Shown piece after piece: positions 56,339 to 64,000 of a stretch of 64,000 bases of DNA (its first letter is position 1; each line of letters begins with the position of its first letter). The position numbers were made by a program, and so were the translations under genes. The stretch comes from Herbidospora sakaeratensis (GTDB lineage: Bacteria; Actinomycetota; Actinomycetes; Streptosporangiales; Streptosporangiaceae), in the NCBI RefSeq assembly GCF_001570525.1, contig NZ_BBXC01000009.1, positions 302,363-366,362 on the forward strand, given 5' to 3'. Under the pieces are notes generated by a model. The model saw nothing but the letters and a program-made list of their open reading frames with translations. It did not search any database and was not told where the DNA came from.

Positions 56339-57738
56339 GCCGGACCGACGTCGCGATCCCCCTCGCGGCGGGCGCGATCGGCACGGCGGCGATGGTCGCG
56401 GGCATCTCGACGCCCTCGCTCTGGAACGACGAGCTGGCCACCTACAGCGCGATCACCCGGTCGCTCGGCGGGTTGTGGCAGCTGGCCCAGAACGTCGACG
56501 CCCACTTCCTGCCCTTCTACACGGTCATGCACTTCTGGGCGGAGCTCGGCGACGCCCTGTGGTGGTTGCGGCTGCCCGCCGCCCTCGCGATCGGGGCCAC
56601 CGCCGGGCTGCTGGCCGATCTCGGCCGCCGCCTGGCCTCCCGGACGGCCGGGGTCTGGGCGGCGGCCGCCTTCCTGCTGCTGCCGTTCACCTCCTACCAC
56701 GGGCAGAACGCCCGCCCCTACGCCTTCGCCGCCCTCGCGGCCGTGCTCTCCTGCTGGGCCCTCCACCGGGCGGTCGAGGGGAGGGGGCGGCGGCCGTGGT
56801 CGACGTACACGCTGACCGTGCTCTTTCTCGGCTGCACCCACCTGATGGCGGTGCTCGTGCTGCCGGCGCAGCTGCTGGTGGCCTGGCGCAGCGGGCTGCT
56901 CCGGCGGTTCCTGCCGCCCGTCGCGATCGGGCTTCTGCCGTGGGCGGGGCTGGCCGTGCTGGGCGTGCTGCAGAGCGAGGCGGTGAGCTGGATCGAACGC
57001 CCCGCCTGGACCGCGCTCACCGGCCTGCCGAGCGCGCTGACCGGGTCGGCCACGCTGTCGCTGCTGCTGATCGGCGCGGCCGTGGCCGGGGCGGGCGCGG
57101 TGCCCAGACCGTGGCTCGGCGGGCTCTGGACGTGGCTGCTGCTGCCCCCGCTGCTGCTGTTCGCGGTCTCCCTGGTGGCCATGCCCCTGTACGTCGACCG
57201 CTACTTCTTCGCCGCCGCGCCCGCCCTCGCCCTGCTGGCCGGGCTAGCCCTGGCCCGGGTCAGACCACCCGCCGCGCTGGCGTTGCTGCTCTTCGGCGGG
57301 GTGCTCGCGCTGCCGGAGCTCGCCCTCAACCGGTCGCAGGACGGCCGCCGGGAGAACTACCCGCTCGTCGTCGAGACCATCGCCCGCGAGTACCGGCCGG
57401 GCGACGTGCTCGTCTACGGCGCGGCCCCGCAGCGCGAGGGCGTGCTCTACTACCGGCGGACGCCCGACGGCTTCCCGCCCGACGTGCTGCGGCGCGGCGC
57501 CAGCCGGTTCCCCGGCACCTTCGGCTTCGTCGAACGCGGCGACCTCAACCACGTGCTGAGCCAGGCCACGCGGGTGTGGGCGGTCTGGCGCGGCAACCCC
57601 GCCCTGGGCGTCGACGACCTCGGCCGGGTCGCCCCGGCCAAGCTGAAGTCGCTGAGAGTGCTCGGCTTCGAACCGGTCCGGACGTGGGAGCCGGACCGGT
57701 CCCCGGGCCTGGTTCTGGTGCTGTTCGGCCGAAAGTGA
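56335..57738 (+). CDS. GT-C-type membrane glycosyltransferase
   Basis: 467 aa. Early exterior motif PSLWNDELATYSAI (DE) again marks a GT-C catalytic loop; about ten TM segments follow, then a soluble C-terminal domain (~345-467, RENYPLVVETIAREYRPGDVLVYG). It overlaps the upstream GT-C gene by four bases, so the two probably act in one pathway. Donor and acceptor unknown. Confidence 0.85.
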   Translation: MSRTDVAIPLAAGAIGTAAMVAGISTPSLWNDELATYSAITRSLGGLWQLAQNVDAHFLPFYTVMHFWAELGDALWWLRLPAALAIGATAGLLADLGRRLASRTAGVWAAAAFLLLPFTSYHGQNARPYAFAALAAVLSCWALHRAVEGRGRRPWSTYTLTVLFLGCTHLMAVLVLPAQLLVAWRSGLLRRFLPPVAIGLLPWAGLAVLGVLQSEAVSWIERPAWTALTGLPSALTGSATLSLLLIGAAVAGAGAVPRPWLGGLWTWLLLPPLLLFAVSLVAMPLYVDRYFFAAAPALALLAGLALARVRPPAALALLLFGGVLALPELALNRSQDGRRENYPLVVETIAREYRPGDVLVYGAAPQREGVLYYRRTPDGFPPDVLRRGASRFPGTFGFVERGDLNHVLSQATRVWAVWRGNPALGVDDLGRVAPAKLKSLRVLGFEPVRTWEPDRSPGLVLVLFGRK

Positions 57739-57833
57739 GGCGTGTGTACCGATTGGGTCTAGCAGCCGGTTCCGTGGGCAATAGCCGCTAGCCTGGTCAC
57801 CTTCCCCTCCACATGTGAAGACAGGAGTCGGTC

Positions 57834-58655
57834 ATGCGGTCTTCGCTCCGGTTAGGAGCAGTGGGCGTCCTGTTGGGAACGCTCCTTCCGATGCTGCTGG
57901 TCACCGCGCCCGCGCAGGCCGCCCGCCCGAAAGCCAAGGTCAAGACGGTGGTCGCGCTCGGTTTCGACGACGGCGACGCCACCCACTTCACCGCCGCGAA
58001 GATCCTGAATTCACACGGCGTACGCGGAACGTTCTACATCAACAGCGGCGACCTGAACACCAGGGGAAAACTCAGCGTCGGCCAGGTCCGCACGCTCGCC
58101 CGGCAGGGTCACAAGATCGGCGGCCACACCCTTCACCACGTGCGGCTGACCGACCTGACCGCCATCGACCAGCGGGTCGACATCTGCGGCGACCGGGCCG
58201 CCCTGCTCAAGCTGAAGATCCCGGTCACCACGTTCGCCTACCCCTTCGGCGCGAACAACGGCGACTCCCAGAACGCCGCCCGCTTCTGCGGCTACAACGC
58301 CGCCCGCACCGTCGGCGGCCTGGCCCTCGGCAGCGCCCCCGTCGAGTCGATGCGGCCGGCCCTGCTCTACTCGGTCCGCACCTACGGCTCGGTCAACCAC
58401 GACACCACCCTGAACGACCTCAAGAAGCAGGTCACCGCGGCCGAACGGGCCGGCGGGGGGCTGCTCCCGGTGGTGGTCCACAAGGTCTGCGTCCGCGTCT
58501 GCGGCGACTACTCGACCACAGAGAAGCTGCTCGACGAGTTCCTGACCTGGCTCGACTCCCGCAAGAAGCACGGCACGGCCGTCCGCCCGCTCGAAGACGT
58601 GATCGGCGGCCGGACGCGTCCGGTGCCCGACGAGTCGGCCTGGCAGGAGTTCTAG
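57834..58655 (+). CDS. Secreted polysaccharide deacetylase (NodB fold)
   Basis: 273 aa. Signal peptide of about 29 residues ending LVTAPAQA. NodB motifs: catalytic/metal FDDGD (Asp45, Asp46) and GGHTLHHVRL (His98, His102). Removes N- or O-acetyl groups from surface or environmental glycans. It follows the GT-C pair by about 95 bp and its last four bases overlap the convergent phosphoesterase gene. Confidence 0.9.
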   Translation: MRSSLRLGAVGVLLGTLLPMLLVTAPAQAARPKAKVKTVVALGFDDGDATHFTAAKILNSHGVRGTFYINSGDLNTRGKLSVGQVRTLARQGHKIGGHTLHHVRLTDLTAIDQRVDICGDRAALLKLKIPVTTFAYPFGANNGDSQNAARFCGYNAARTVGGLALGSAPVESMRPALLYSVRTYGSVNHDTTLNDLKKQVTAAERAGGGLLPVVVHKVCVRVCGDYSTTEKLLDEFLTWLDSRKKHGTAVRPLEDVIGGRTRPVPDESAWQEF

Positions 58656-61054
58656 GCGATCCCCCCGGTCAGTTCGCCGGGCAGGTCGCCTGAGTCGGCC
58701 GCGCCTTCGAGTCCGGCCGCCGTCTCCTGAGCGGCCTCCGCGATGCGCCGCTCCCACCAATCCGGAGCGTGGCCGTTGGCCTGGGCGGCCTCGGCCACGG
58801 CCGTCCGTTCCGCTTCGGCCAGCGCCATGAGGTCGATCTGGCGCGGAGTGGGTTTGTGGCCGTTCGACTCGGCCGGAACGGTGGCGGGTTCGGGCAGCAC
58901 CGGCGTGTCGGTCCGGGGCTTGGTCCGGGTCAGCACCGGCCAGACCGTCGGCGCCCGCCTGATGCGTTCGTTCGGGCCCAGCATGTCCGACCGTGCGCCG
59001 ACCCAGTCGCGGATCGACGCGAGGATCGACGTGTGGTCGAACTCGGCGCCGGTGGTCAACGCCTCGGGCGCCAGGTGGTTGGCGCCCTTGCGCCGGAGTG
59101 CCACGCCGCGCATCGCTCCGGGAGGCCAGGTCAGCGGGTTGGTGTCCACGTCGAAGGTGGCCAGGCCGCCGCTCGCGGGCACGTGGTTGCCGTTCCAGTC
59201 GGTGTTCTCCAGCCATCGCGGATCGGAGCCGTCGGGGTTGGCGTGCTGGAGGGCCAGCGCGATGCGGTTCCCGGTCGACGGGTCGTGGCCAGGAGGCGCC
59301 TTCTGGCGGAAGGCCAGGCCGGTGACGACGCGGCCGGGCGGGCAGATCAGCGGGTTGGTGTCGGCGAGGAAGCCGCCCAGCCCGCCGTTCCCCGGCACGT
59401 ATTGGCCGTTCCAGTCGGTGTTCTCCAGCCACTGGGGATCGGAGCCGTCGGGCCGGGAGTGCTGGAGCGACAGCGCGACCCGGTTGCCCTCGGAGCCGGG
59501 GGGCGCCTTCCGGCGCAGGGCCATGCCGGTGACGACGCGGCCGGGCGGGCACACCAGTTCGTTGGTGTCGGCGTAGAAGTCGGTGAGGCCGCCGCTCGCC
59601 GGGAAACGTTTGCCGTTGTCGTCGTCGTTGCGGAGCCAGGCTTCGGCCGGCGCCCGGAACACGGTGCCCGCCTCGATGTAGGGCGACACGAGGATGGCCG
59701 GCACCCTCGGTCCGTAGACCCGGAAGGGGTTGATCTCCCCGACGCAGAACTGGGGCACGTAGCCGTCCGGTGGCATGGCCGCGGGCGGGGGAACGTGGTC
59801 GTAGCAGCCGCCGTGCTCGTCGTGGGTGATGACGAACAGGATCCTGTTCCATCGGGGGCTGGTCGACAGCGCCCGGTAGATCGTGCCCACCAGCGCGTCG
59901 CCGCTGGACACCTTGTGCGGCGGATGCTGGTCGTTGTTCTCCAGCCAGTACGACGGCTCGACGAAGATGTATTCCGGCGGAAACTGGATCCGGAATCCCG
60001 GCTTGAGGTCGGGCGCGATGTACATCGCGTGGTGGGCCTGCCGTTTCAGCTTCTGCGGCACCGTCCAGAACTGGGCGCTGAGCAGCGTGCCGAGCACGGC
60101 GGCGTCCTGGTAGAGGCGCCAGCGGATGCCCAGTTCGTCGAGGGTGTCGAAGATGGTGCGCTTCCCGGCGTACGGGAAGAAGTTCGGGACGCAGTCCTCC
60201 TGGTCGGGGGCGTCGCAGTTGTTGAGCCGGCCGAACGAGGTGCCCGCGTGCAGGAAGGAACGGTTCGGCCAGGTCTCGCAGGGCGCCGAGCCGAACCAGC
60301 GGTCGCAGACGGCGAACTGTTTGGCCAGGGTGCTCATGTTCGGCACCTGGTCGGGAGTGAAGCAGTCCATGATGACCGACGGGTCGGGCGGCCGGGTGTG
60401 CGCATGGTAGTTGGCCAGGAACCCCCACATGTTGGGCTGCTGCCGTGCCCCGGGCATCGTGGTGCCGTACATCTGCTCCACGAACGACCAGCAGATCTCG
60501 CTGGGGTTCGGATCGGGGGTGGTGTCGGTCCGCGCCCCCTTCCGCGCGTAGACGCGGCCCTCCTCCGGGGCGGTGTCGTGCGCGGCGGCGGGGGAGGTGT
60601 TCCAGTACGCCTTCTCCTTGAGCCCCAGGAAGTAGGGCTTTCCGTCCGGCGGCGCCGGTACGTTCCGCGGCGGCACGTTGTCCGTGTCGGCGTAGAGCCA
60701 GCCGAGCAGGTTGTCGAACGACCGGTTCTCCAGCATCAGCACGACGAAGTGCTCGATCCGGTCCATCGGGGCGGGGTCGCCGAGATGGTTGTAGACGAAG
60801 CAGCCGTCGGAGTCCTGGTCGATCGAGATCTCGCTCGTCCGCAGCGAGCGCGGGACGTGCAGCATGTCGCCGAGGGCGCCGGTGTTCCAGAAGACCACCT
60901 GCTGCCGGTCGGCGGCCGGTGAGAACTCCTTCCGCTGGTGGGGCCCGAGTTTCTGGCGGGCGCCCCACGGAAACGTGGTGGCGAGGTAGGCCCTGTCCTG
61001 CAGGGTGTACAGCCCCAGCCAGACCGTACGGTCCGTCCTGTTCTCGACCAGCAT
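58652..61054 (-). CDS. Phospholipase-C/AcpA-like phosphoesterase with three internal repeats
   Basis: 800 aa from ATG at 61054 with GGGGGG upstream. Phosphoesterase (PF04185-type) metal motif FVVLMLENRSFDNLLGWL (Glu109, Asn110) and VITHDEHGGCYDHVPPP; the family cleaves phosphate esters of lipids or nucleotides. Between residues ~470 and 665 it carries three repeats starting at Trp473, Trp542 and Trp614 with shared PPGRVVTG and HxxPDGSDP motifs, after which the catalytic-domain signature TTGAEFDHTSILASIRDWVG resumes. No signal peptide is seen, odd for an extracellular lipase. Gene ends next to the deacetylase. Confidence 0.88.
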   Translation of the reverse strand: MLVENRTDRTVWLGLYTLQDRAYLATTFPWGARQKLGPHQRKEFSPAADRQQVVFWNTGALGDMLHVPRSLRTSEISIDQDSDGCFVYNHLGDPAPMDRIEHFVVLMLENRSFDNLLGWLYADTDNVPPRNVPAPPDGKPYFLGLKEKAYWNTSPAAAHDTAPEEGRVYARKGARTDTTPDPNPSEICWSFVEQMYGTTMPGARQQPNMWGFLANYHAHTRPPDPSVIMDCFTPDQVPNMSTLAKQFAVCDRWFGSAPCETWPNRSFLHAGTSFGRLNNCDAPDQEDCVPNFFPYAGKRTIFDTLDELGIRWRLYQDAAVLGTLLSAQFWTVPQKLKRQAHHAMYIAPDLKPGFRIQFPPEYIFVEPSYWLENNDQHPPHKVSSGDALVGTIYRALSTSPRWNRILFVITHDEHGGCYDHVPPPAAMPPDGYVPQFCVGEINPFRVYGPRVPAILVSPYIEAGTVFRAPAEAWLRNDDDNGKRFPASGGLTDFYADTNELVCPPGRVVTGMALRRKAPPGSEGNRVALSLQHSRPDGSDPQWLENTDWNGQYVPGNGGLGGFLADTNPLICPPGRVVTGLAFRQKAPPGHDPSTGNRIALALQHANPDGSDPRWLENTDWNGNHVPASGGLATFDVDTNPLTWPPGAMRGVALRRKGANHLAPEALTTGAEFDHTSILASIRDWVGARSDMLGPNERIRRAPTVWPVLTRTKPRTDTPVLPEPATVPAESNGHKPTPRQIDLMALAEAERTAVAEAAQANGHAPDWWERRIAEAAQETAAGLEGAADSGDLPGELTGGIA
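59060..59645 (-). repeat. Three internal repeats of about 70 residues in the phosphoesterase
   Basis: Units begin at Trp473, Trp542 and Trp614 (spacings 69 and 72). Shared elements: WLxNxDxNG, FxxDTNxL, PPGRVVTGxAxRxKAPPG, and ALxLQHxxPDGSDP; the third unit is degenerate (PPGAMRG). Confidence 0.85.
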
Positions 61055-61136
61055 GATGCGACCCCCCGAATCAATGCAGAACCCGACAAATGGCGTTTTC
61101 CCATGTCAGATAGCCACAAAACGGGCGCGGGTGATC

Positions 61137-62570
61137 TCAGGGCTTGCGCAGGACGACGAAGCCGCCCTCGTCGAAGACCGTCACGTAGCCGGTGGCGCGC
61201 AACCGCGCCACCTCGGCCACCTGGTCGTCGACGCCGTCGAACGGCGTGGTCTTCCAGCGGGTGAAGGCCACGATCCACGGCGGGTTCTCGTAGGCGGGCT
61301 CCGGCTGCCACAGGATCACCGGGTTGCGCGCCGTCAGGCTCGCCCCCACCGGCAGGGCCGCCGCGACCATCGGCCCCGGCGGCACCGCCGCGACCGCCCG
61401 GCGGGCGACCGCGACATAGGCCGGCTCGGGCCCGAGCTCGGTCTTCACGATCGTCCCGTACGCGAACACCGGCGCCGTGACCAGCCCGGTCGCCAGCACC
61501 CCGGCTGCCCAGGTGACCCGCGTGCGGGGCCCGAAGCGGGCGATCCCGTCGACGGCCGCCAGGAACAGCGGGATCGCCAGGAACGCGTTGTAGTGGAACG
61601 GCACCCCCCACCAGTGGGGATACGACGACAACATGCGCTCGGCCAGCAGCGGCAGCGACAGCAAGGCCAGCGGCGACAGCAGGCAGGCCCCCAGCACCAT
61701 CAGCAGCAGCCAGCCCATCGTGACCAGCTTGTCCGGCGGGCTGCCGAACAGGGCCAGCGTCTGCACCGGATGGGTCAGCACGTGGACGAGCGCGGAGAAC
61801 GGGCCGTCGCCGAGGTCCTCGTAGCGCCAGTAGAAGCCGTCGCGCCCGCCGAAGAACGGGATCAGCACCTTGGTCGCCACCAGCACGGCCGCCACCCCGC
61901 CGCCGGCCAGCAGCGCCCCGGCCCGGAACCGCCCCCTGGCCGCCAGGTAGAGGCCGAACCCCGCGACGACCAGGCCCATGTCCTCCTTGGTCAGCAGCAG
62001 CAGCCCGCCCATGACCAGCGCGGTGCGGACCCGGCCGGCGTCGTGCCGCTCGACCATCCACGCGATCAGCGGCGGCGCGAACGCCACCTCGTGGAAGTCG
62101 AACTCGACGGCCTGCGCGACCGGCCAGCAGACGACGTACGCCCCCGAGACCAGATACGCGGCGGCGGGCCCGAGGCGGCGGCGGGTGAACAACCACAGCG
62201 GCGGCACCGCCAGCGCGAACAGCACCCCCTGCGCGAACAGCAGCGACAACGGGCCGTCGTTGATCCAGTAGAGCGGCGCGAGCAGCGCCAGGATCGGCGA
62301 CCAGTGGTCGCCCAGCAGCGAGAACCCCTCGTCGTGGAAGCCGTCGAGGTACTCCTTGGTCACCGACTCGGGCAGCCGGAACTCCGAGTAGCTCCGCACC
62401 CCCTGGTCGAAGATGGCCAGGTCGAGCACCCCGGCCCGCATGCCGCGCAGCTCCAGGTAGCCGACGAGGGTGTAACCGGCGGCCGCGACCGCGACTATCA
62501 GGCCGACCCAGAGGCCGTGAGAACGAGCGGCCTCCCTGACCGGGAGGCCGCGACGTGCGGTGAGGGTCAT
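61137..62570 (-). CDS. DUF2079 multi-TM membrane protein
   Basis: 477 aa. About eleven hydrophobic segments; the DUF2079 hallmark SLLGDHWSPILALLAPLYW and VEFDFHEVAFAPPLIAW are present. Members occur in lipid-linked glycan gene sets and may be GT-C-like transferases, though activity is unproven. Its ATG overlaps the stop of the upstream glycosyltransferase (TGATG), so the two are coupled. Confidence 0.85.
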   Translation of the reverse strand: MTLTARRGLPVREAARSHGLWVGLIVAVAAAGYTLVGYLELRGMRAGVLDLAIFDQGVRSYSEFRLPESVTKEYLDGFHDEGFSLLGDHWSPILALLAPLYWINDGPLSLLFAQGVLFALAVPPLWLFTRRRLGPAAAYLVSGAYVVCWPVAQAVEFDFHEVAFAPPLIAWMVERHDAGRVRTALVMGGLLLLTKEDMGLVVAGFGLYLAARGRFRAGALLAGGGVAAVLVATKVLIPFFGGRDGFYWRYEDLGDGPFSALVHVLTHPVQTLALFGSPPDKLVTMGWLLLMVLGACLLSPLALLSLPLLAERMLSSYPHWWGVPFHYNAFLAIPLFLAAVDGIARFGPRTRVTWAAGVLATGLVTAPVFAYGTIVKTELGPEPAYVAVARRAVAAVPPGPMVAAALPVGASLTARNPVILWQPEPAYENPPWIVAFTRWKTTPFDGVDDQVAEVARLRATGYVTVFDEGGFVVLRKP

Positions 62571-64000
62571 CAGCCCAGCAGCCGCCGGGCCTTGCGCAAC
62601 GCCCGCTTGAACACCGTGCGCTCACCGCGTCGTTGCAACCGCACCGTCTGCACCCGCCAGTTCTCCGCCTTCGCCTGCCAGCGCGCCGTGTCGGCGGTGC
62701 CCTTGGCGGCCTTCTTCTCCAGGGCGCCGACCTGCCGTTCGAGCGCGTGGACCTGCTTCTCCAGCCGTCCGGCGGCGATCTTACGGTCGATGGCCAGCGC
62801 CCGCCAGTGGGCGGCCTCGGTGTTCCGGCTCACGATGGGCGGCTTGACGCCGGTGTCGACCCGGGCGAACCCGAGTTCCTCGCCGTCGAGCCATTCGGAG
62901 CCGTAGAGCTCGTGGACGACGTCGTCGAACTCCTCGCCGTCCTTGATCACGTGGTGGGCGCGGGCGATGGCGGCGGTGCGTTCGAGCCGGGCCGTGACGA
63001 TGCCCTCGTGGGTCTCGGTCAGCGCGATGTGCAGCAGCCCGAGGTCGGCCTTGTCGGCCTTCTCGATGAGGGAGACCAGGGTCTCGGCGGCGATCGTCCA
63101 GCCGGGCGGGCAGACCAGCCGGAACGGGACCGGCGCCGAGGTCGGCCCGGCGTCCTCGACGAGGCGGACGCGGCCGTCGTGCTCGTAGCCGCCCTTGATC
63201 AGCCGGGCGTCGAGCCGGGGGTCGTCGAAGGCGGAGCGGCGGCCGTCGTGCAGCTGCGACCAGTCGCCCACCAGGGTCACCCGTACGTCGGGCAGCGTGC
63301 TGACCAGCGCCGCGTCGGCGCCGCCGCGCACGTTCTCATAGCTCGCGCCCCGGGTGTCGATCACCACGTCGACGTAGGGCACCAGCCACTGGCGGCCGCC
63401 CTCGGTGCGCAGGAATCGCCGGTAGGGGATGCGGTCGGCGACGAACGGCGCGTTGTAGCGCTTCACCTCGGTCTGCCGCCGCATTAAAGTCGACCGGCCC
63501 AGATGCCAGGCCGGCGCCTCCAGTTCGGGCACGAACACCGCGCCCGCCTGGGTGAGCCGGTAGCCGAGGTCGGTGTCCTCGGCCAGCACGAGCGAGGTGT
63601 CGATGCCGCCGGCCTGCGTCCACAGGTCGTGGTGCTGGGAGACGCTCGCCCCGACGTGGAGGCGGTGCAGCATCGGGCTGGGGGCCCGCCGGAGGCCGTC
63701 GTACTCGTCGACGAGCTTGTGCCACCAGGTGTGGCCCTCGCACTCCTCGAACAGCTCGGCCTCCCGCCCCTCGCGGACGGCCGCGCCGAGCGCCCGCACC
63801 GGCGGCAGGTCGGTCTCGGACGCGGTGAACCGCAAATCGCCCAGCACCACCAGGTAGTCGGCCGCGTGGTGCCAGCGCATGTGGGCGCTGACGTGGCCGC
63901 GCGAGGGCACCACGTCGGCGTCGAGCCGCAGCACGACCTCGCCGGTGGCGTGGCCGAACCCGGTGCGGACCGCCCACGCGATGCCCCAGCCCTCGTTGGG
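62570..64000 (-). CDS. Family-2 glycosyltransferase, 5' end beyond the window
   Basis: The frame is open to the window edge, so the start is missing. GT-A features: VVLRLDADVVPSRGHV (DxD), AEDTDLGYRLTQAGAVFV (acidic base motif), and the acceptor helices; the C-terminus is a coiled coil (EKQVHALERQVGALEKKAAKG) ending in a basic tail. Likely transfers a sugar for a surface polymer. It is the upstream partner of the DUF2079 gene. Confidence 0.88.
   Translation of the reverse strand, partial: PNEGWGIAWAVRTGFGHATGEVVLRLDADVVPSRGHVSAHMRWHHAADYLVVLGDLRFTASETDLPPVRALGAAVREGREAELFEECEGHTWWHKLVDEYDGLRRAPSPMLHRLHVGASVSQHHDLWTQAGGIDTSLVLAEDTDLGYRLTQAGAVFVPELEAPAWHLGRSTLMRRQTEVKRYNAPFVADRIPYRRFLRTEGGRQWLVPYVDVVIDTRGASYENVRGGADAALVSTLPDVRVTLVGDWSQLHDGRRSAFDDPRLDARLIKGGYEHDGRVRLVEDAGPTSAPVPFRLVCPPGWTIAAETLVSLIEKADKADLGLLHIALTETHEGIVTARLERTAAIARAHHVIKDGEEFDDVVHELYGSEWLDGEELGFARVDTGVKPPIVSRNTEAAHWRALAIDRKIAAGRLEKQVHALERQVGALEKKAAKGTADTARWQAKAENWRVQTVRLQRRGERTVFKRALRKARRLLG

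Overview
The window is high-GC, gene-dense DNA with GTG starts, many 1-4 nt ATGA/GTGA gene overlaps and typical actinomycete families (XRE/DUF5753 with DUF397, SARP-AfsR regulator, PknB-type kinases, TreXYZ, Tat-exported epimerase). It fits a filamentous Actinomycetota chromosome. A Streptosporangiales-type genus is my guess, but nothing here fixes the genus. I see no tRNA, rRNA, CRISPR array, IS element, prophage or plasmid function, so it looks like ordinary chromosome with a few locally unusual loci.

Layout. 1-7.5 kb: a tricorn-protease homologue cut by the window edge, a small basic protein, a FadD-like acyl-CoA synthetase, an MFS sugar-porter-type transporter, and an XRE/DUF5753 + DUF397 pair. 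7.6-13.4 kb: a large secreted PQQ-type sugar dehydrogenase with accessory domains, a Tat-exported xylose-isomerase-like protein, then about 0.85 kb without a convincing gene that holds a perfect 18-bp hairpin, then a lipoprotein. 13.5-16.8 kb: MscL with a zinc ribbon, a membrane Ser/Thr kinase translationally coupled to a LacI-family (CebR-like) repressor, and three CebR-type boxes. 17-25.5 kb: a DUF305 lipoprotein, a two-component pair split by an antisense glycosyltransferase, a SARP/AAA regulator and a metallo-hydrolase.

25.6-43 kb: central carbohydrate genes. An alpha/beta hydrolase diverges from glgX(treX)-treY-treZ, which make trehalose from glycogen. An alkylsulfatase-like protein follows convergently. 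Next is a light-response-type block: a MerR/B12 regulator, an ECF sigma factor and a DUF523/DUF1722 protein on one strand, with a DNA photolyase diverging. Then come a Pit phosphate transporter with a small membrane protein, a MOSC protein, an acidic protein, uracil-DNA glycosylase and treS, a second trehalose enzyme.

43-51 kb: an asparagine-synthase-like ATP pyrophosphatase diverges from a coiled-coil/CgeB-like glycosyltransferase. A PP2C phosphatase then diverges from an HTH-N6-DNA-methylase, a soluble Ser/Thr kinase and an unknown 162-aa protein. This phosphatase/methylase/kinase cluster is the most interesting locus; its parts suggest a phosphorylation-controlled DNA-methylation or phage-response module. 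51-64 kb: lysA-hom, a phosphotransferase, two GT-C-type membrane proteins, a secreted polysaccharide deacetylase, a phospholipase-C-like phosphoesterase with three inserted repeats, and a DUF2079 protein behind a glycosyltransferase that runs off the window. This last block looks like cell-envelope glycan and phosphate metabolism.
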